From positions 21,530,981-21,594,980 of the forward strand of contig NC_045147.1 of assembly GCF_008831285.2 (NCBI RefSeq): 64,000 nucleotides of DNA, given 5' to 3'. The DNA is from Nymphaea colorata. Its lineage: Eukaryota; Streptophyta; Magnoliopsida; Nymphaeales; Nymphaeaceae. The position numbers and the translations under genes are program-made. Positions 62,841-64,000 of this stretch are shown here, piece by piece. The notes beneath the pieces are model-generated. The model searched no databases. It saw only the letters and a program-made list of their open reading frames with translations, and was not told the origin of the DNA. Each line of letters begins with the position of its first letter. Position 1 is the first letter of the stretch.

Positions 62841-64000
62841 AGATTTATATGTATTTGTAGATAATTTATATCTATGCATTTGTTTGGTTTTAAAGCTTGG
62901 TTATTTATTTATTTTATTTGATGTTGCTTTCTCGATTTTACTAGCTTAATTGAGTCCTATGGATGGTCTGTCATCTTGGCCTAATATTTCTTTCATTCCA
63001 TGGCTATAGGGACGGTTATTGATACCAGAATTTGCCATCCCAGATACTTTGATTTCTATATGTGTGCACATGCAGGGATTATAGTAAGTCTGCATCTCAT
63101 GGTTTCTTTAATTCACACGGTAACGGGTTTTAACTTTTTTTTCCGTCTTAAATGTGTTGTGTTTTGTTAAGGGCACAAGTAGGCCAACCCATTATCATGT
63201 ATTGATGGATGAGATTGGTCACTTTCGTACGTGTAAGAGTTCGTCCAACCATATCAAGAGGTGAAAATTTTAATGCCTATGTGATACTAAACTAAAATTG
63301 GACACCTAAGGAGTACAACTTCCATATCTATAGGTAAAAAGCCATGGTTCCATCTGAAGCCAGAGAAACCGTAACTGTAGTTTTTAAATATTTTCTTGTG
63401 ACCTTTTAGCCAAAGAGCCCGAGATATAGCAACTTATATTTTCTTGGTTGGTTTTTGTGCACTTGCCCGACAAAATTCTTTTATCCTAGTTTTCTTTTTG
63501 TGTCCTTGTTCTTGATTAGTTTTCTTCACTACTTTGACCAAGAAAAATAAGAGTTGCCTTTTTTTTTGCTTTTTTTCCCTTCTCCATTTTCCAACCAGGG
63601 TTTTTGTTGTGAAATCTTAGTGTTTTAGATTATTCACCATTAACAAGGTGAACTGATTAATCTAGAAACGAATACAGTCATTAATATGATTGCATTTGTT
63701 GATTTGCAGCGGCTCCAATCCGATATGCCCACCTTGCAGCTGAGCACGTCTCACTTCCTAAAGAGTGACGGGGACTCACCAGGCACGCCGAGCGGTAAAT
63801 CGAGTGATGCCGATGTAACTGTTCCTTGTAGCATTTCCATTCCGCAGATGCCCTTACTGCATGAAGATGTCAGCAGCTCTATGTTCTTCTGCTGATATAT
63901 CGATCAATGTCCACGGAACTGCAGCAGTTTTGGTCCGAGGATGAACATCATCTATGCAACGAAGACCCTACCCAAAAGAAAAAATTACATTAGGCCGCTC

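Larger units (their letters stand above)
55070..63895 (+). pseudogene. Argonaute of the AGO4/6/9 clade (AGO6-like), disabled
   Basis: Exons recognised: 55070-55279, 55369-55574, 55745 or 55772-55954, 56359-56495, 56588-56685, 56776-56870, 57536-57704, 57795-57911, 58017-58124, 58236-58298, 58394-58507, 58602-58767, 58878-58993, 59100-59237, 59336-59469, 61915-61980, 62340-62403, 62493-62601, 63010-63083, 63172-63333 and 63710-63895. They cover the Argonaute N, PAZ, MID and PIWI regions (RGCLLVRQSFF, GLSLNIDVSTT, LQRYTKAL, RQKPQERV, GIDVSHGSP, IIFRDGVSESQF, RYAHLAA, SMFFC), with catalytic Asp, Asp and His still visible. Wording such as MEFKIIGL, WAIVNFSARCD and APIRYAHLAA is nearest AGO6. Such proteins bind 24-nt siRNAs in RNA-directed DNA methylation. 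Lesions: TGA at 58668-58670, TAG at 62392-62394, a scrambled middle of exon 20 (net about +35 bases) and a frameshift near 63750. Kept introns exclude a retrocopy. Assembly error is the alternative. Confidence 0.86.

Overview
The window is nuclear DNA of a flowering plant. Genes are split by many GT..AG introns, spacers are AT-rich and full of microsatellites and small inverted-repeat elements, and the gene set (CC-type glutaredoxin, membrane-anchored ubiquitin-fold protein, PBL-type receptor-like cytoplasmic kinase, plant ISWI, AGO4/6/9-clade Argonaute) is characteristic of land plants. The sequence alone does not fix the species.

Layout from left to right. (1) 559-870 (+): an intronless CC-type (ROXY) glutaredoxin. 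(2) About 4.65-10.0 kb (+): a MUB gene with an intron in its 5' leader, three coding exons and a C-terminal prenylation box. (3) 10.0-22.5 kb: a 12.5 kb stretch with no gene I can support, holding repeats, small non-autonomous transposons and possible SINE pieces. (4) 22478-26441 (+): a PBL27-type kinase in five exons, 502 residues. (5) 34225-28071 (-): a class-3 (fungal-type) lipase in eleven exons, 372 residues, convergent with the kinase. (6) 38147-51322 (+): an ISWI chromatin remodeller (CHR11/CHR17 type) in 25 exons, about 1106 residues, divergent from the lipase. (7) 55070-63895 (+): an Argonaute of the AGO4/6/9 clade, closest in wording to AGO6. It keeps 21 recognisable exons but carries two in-frame stop codons, a scrambled segment in its penultimate exon and a frameshift before its conserved C-terminus, so as written it is a pseudogene.

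The exon models of the five intact genes were joined by hand. Exon lengths were checked so that the reading frame closes from start to stop, and every intron used is GT..AG. Nothing suggests that the genes act as a unit; this is ordinary plant gene order. The lipase, kinase and remodeller look intact.

The most notable observation is the decayed AGO6-like gene, an RNA-directed DNA methylation effector, with its exon-intron structure still readable. Next come several small transposon families: one with CAGGGGC-type ends in many copies, one in a lipase intron with near-perfect 8-bp target duplications, and one in an ISWI intron with CTATGTTGC-type ends. I found no CRISPR array, rRNA, convincing tRNA gene, bacterial-type operon or viral gene.
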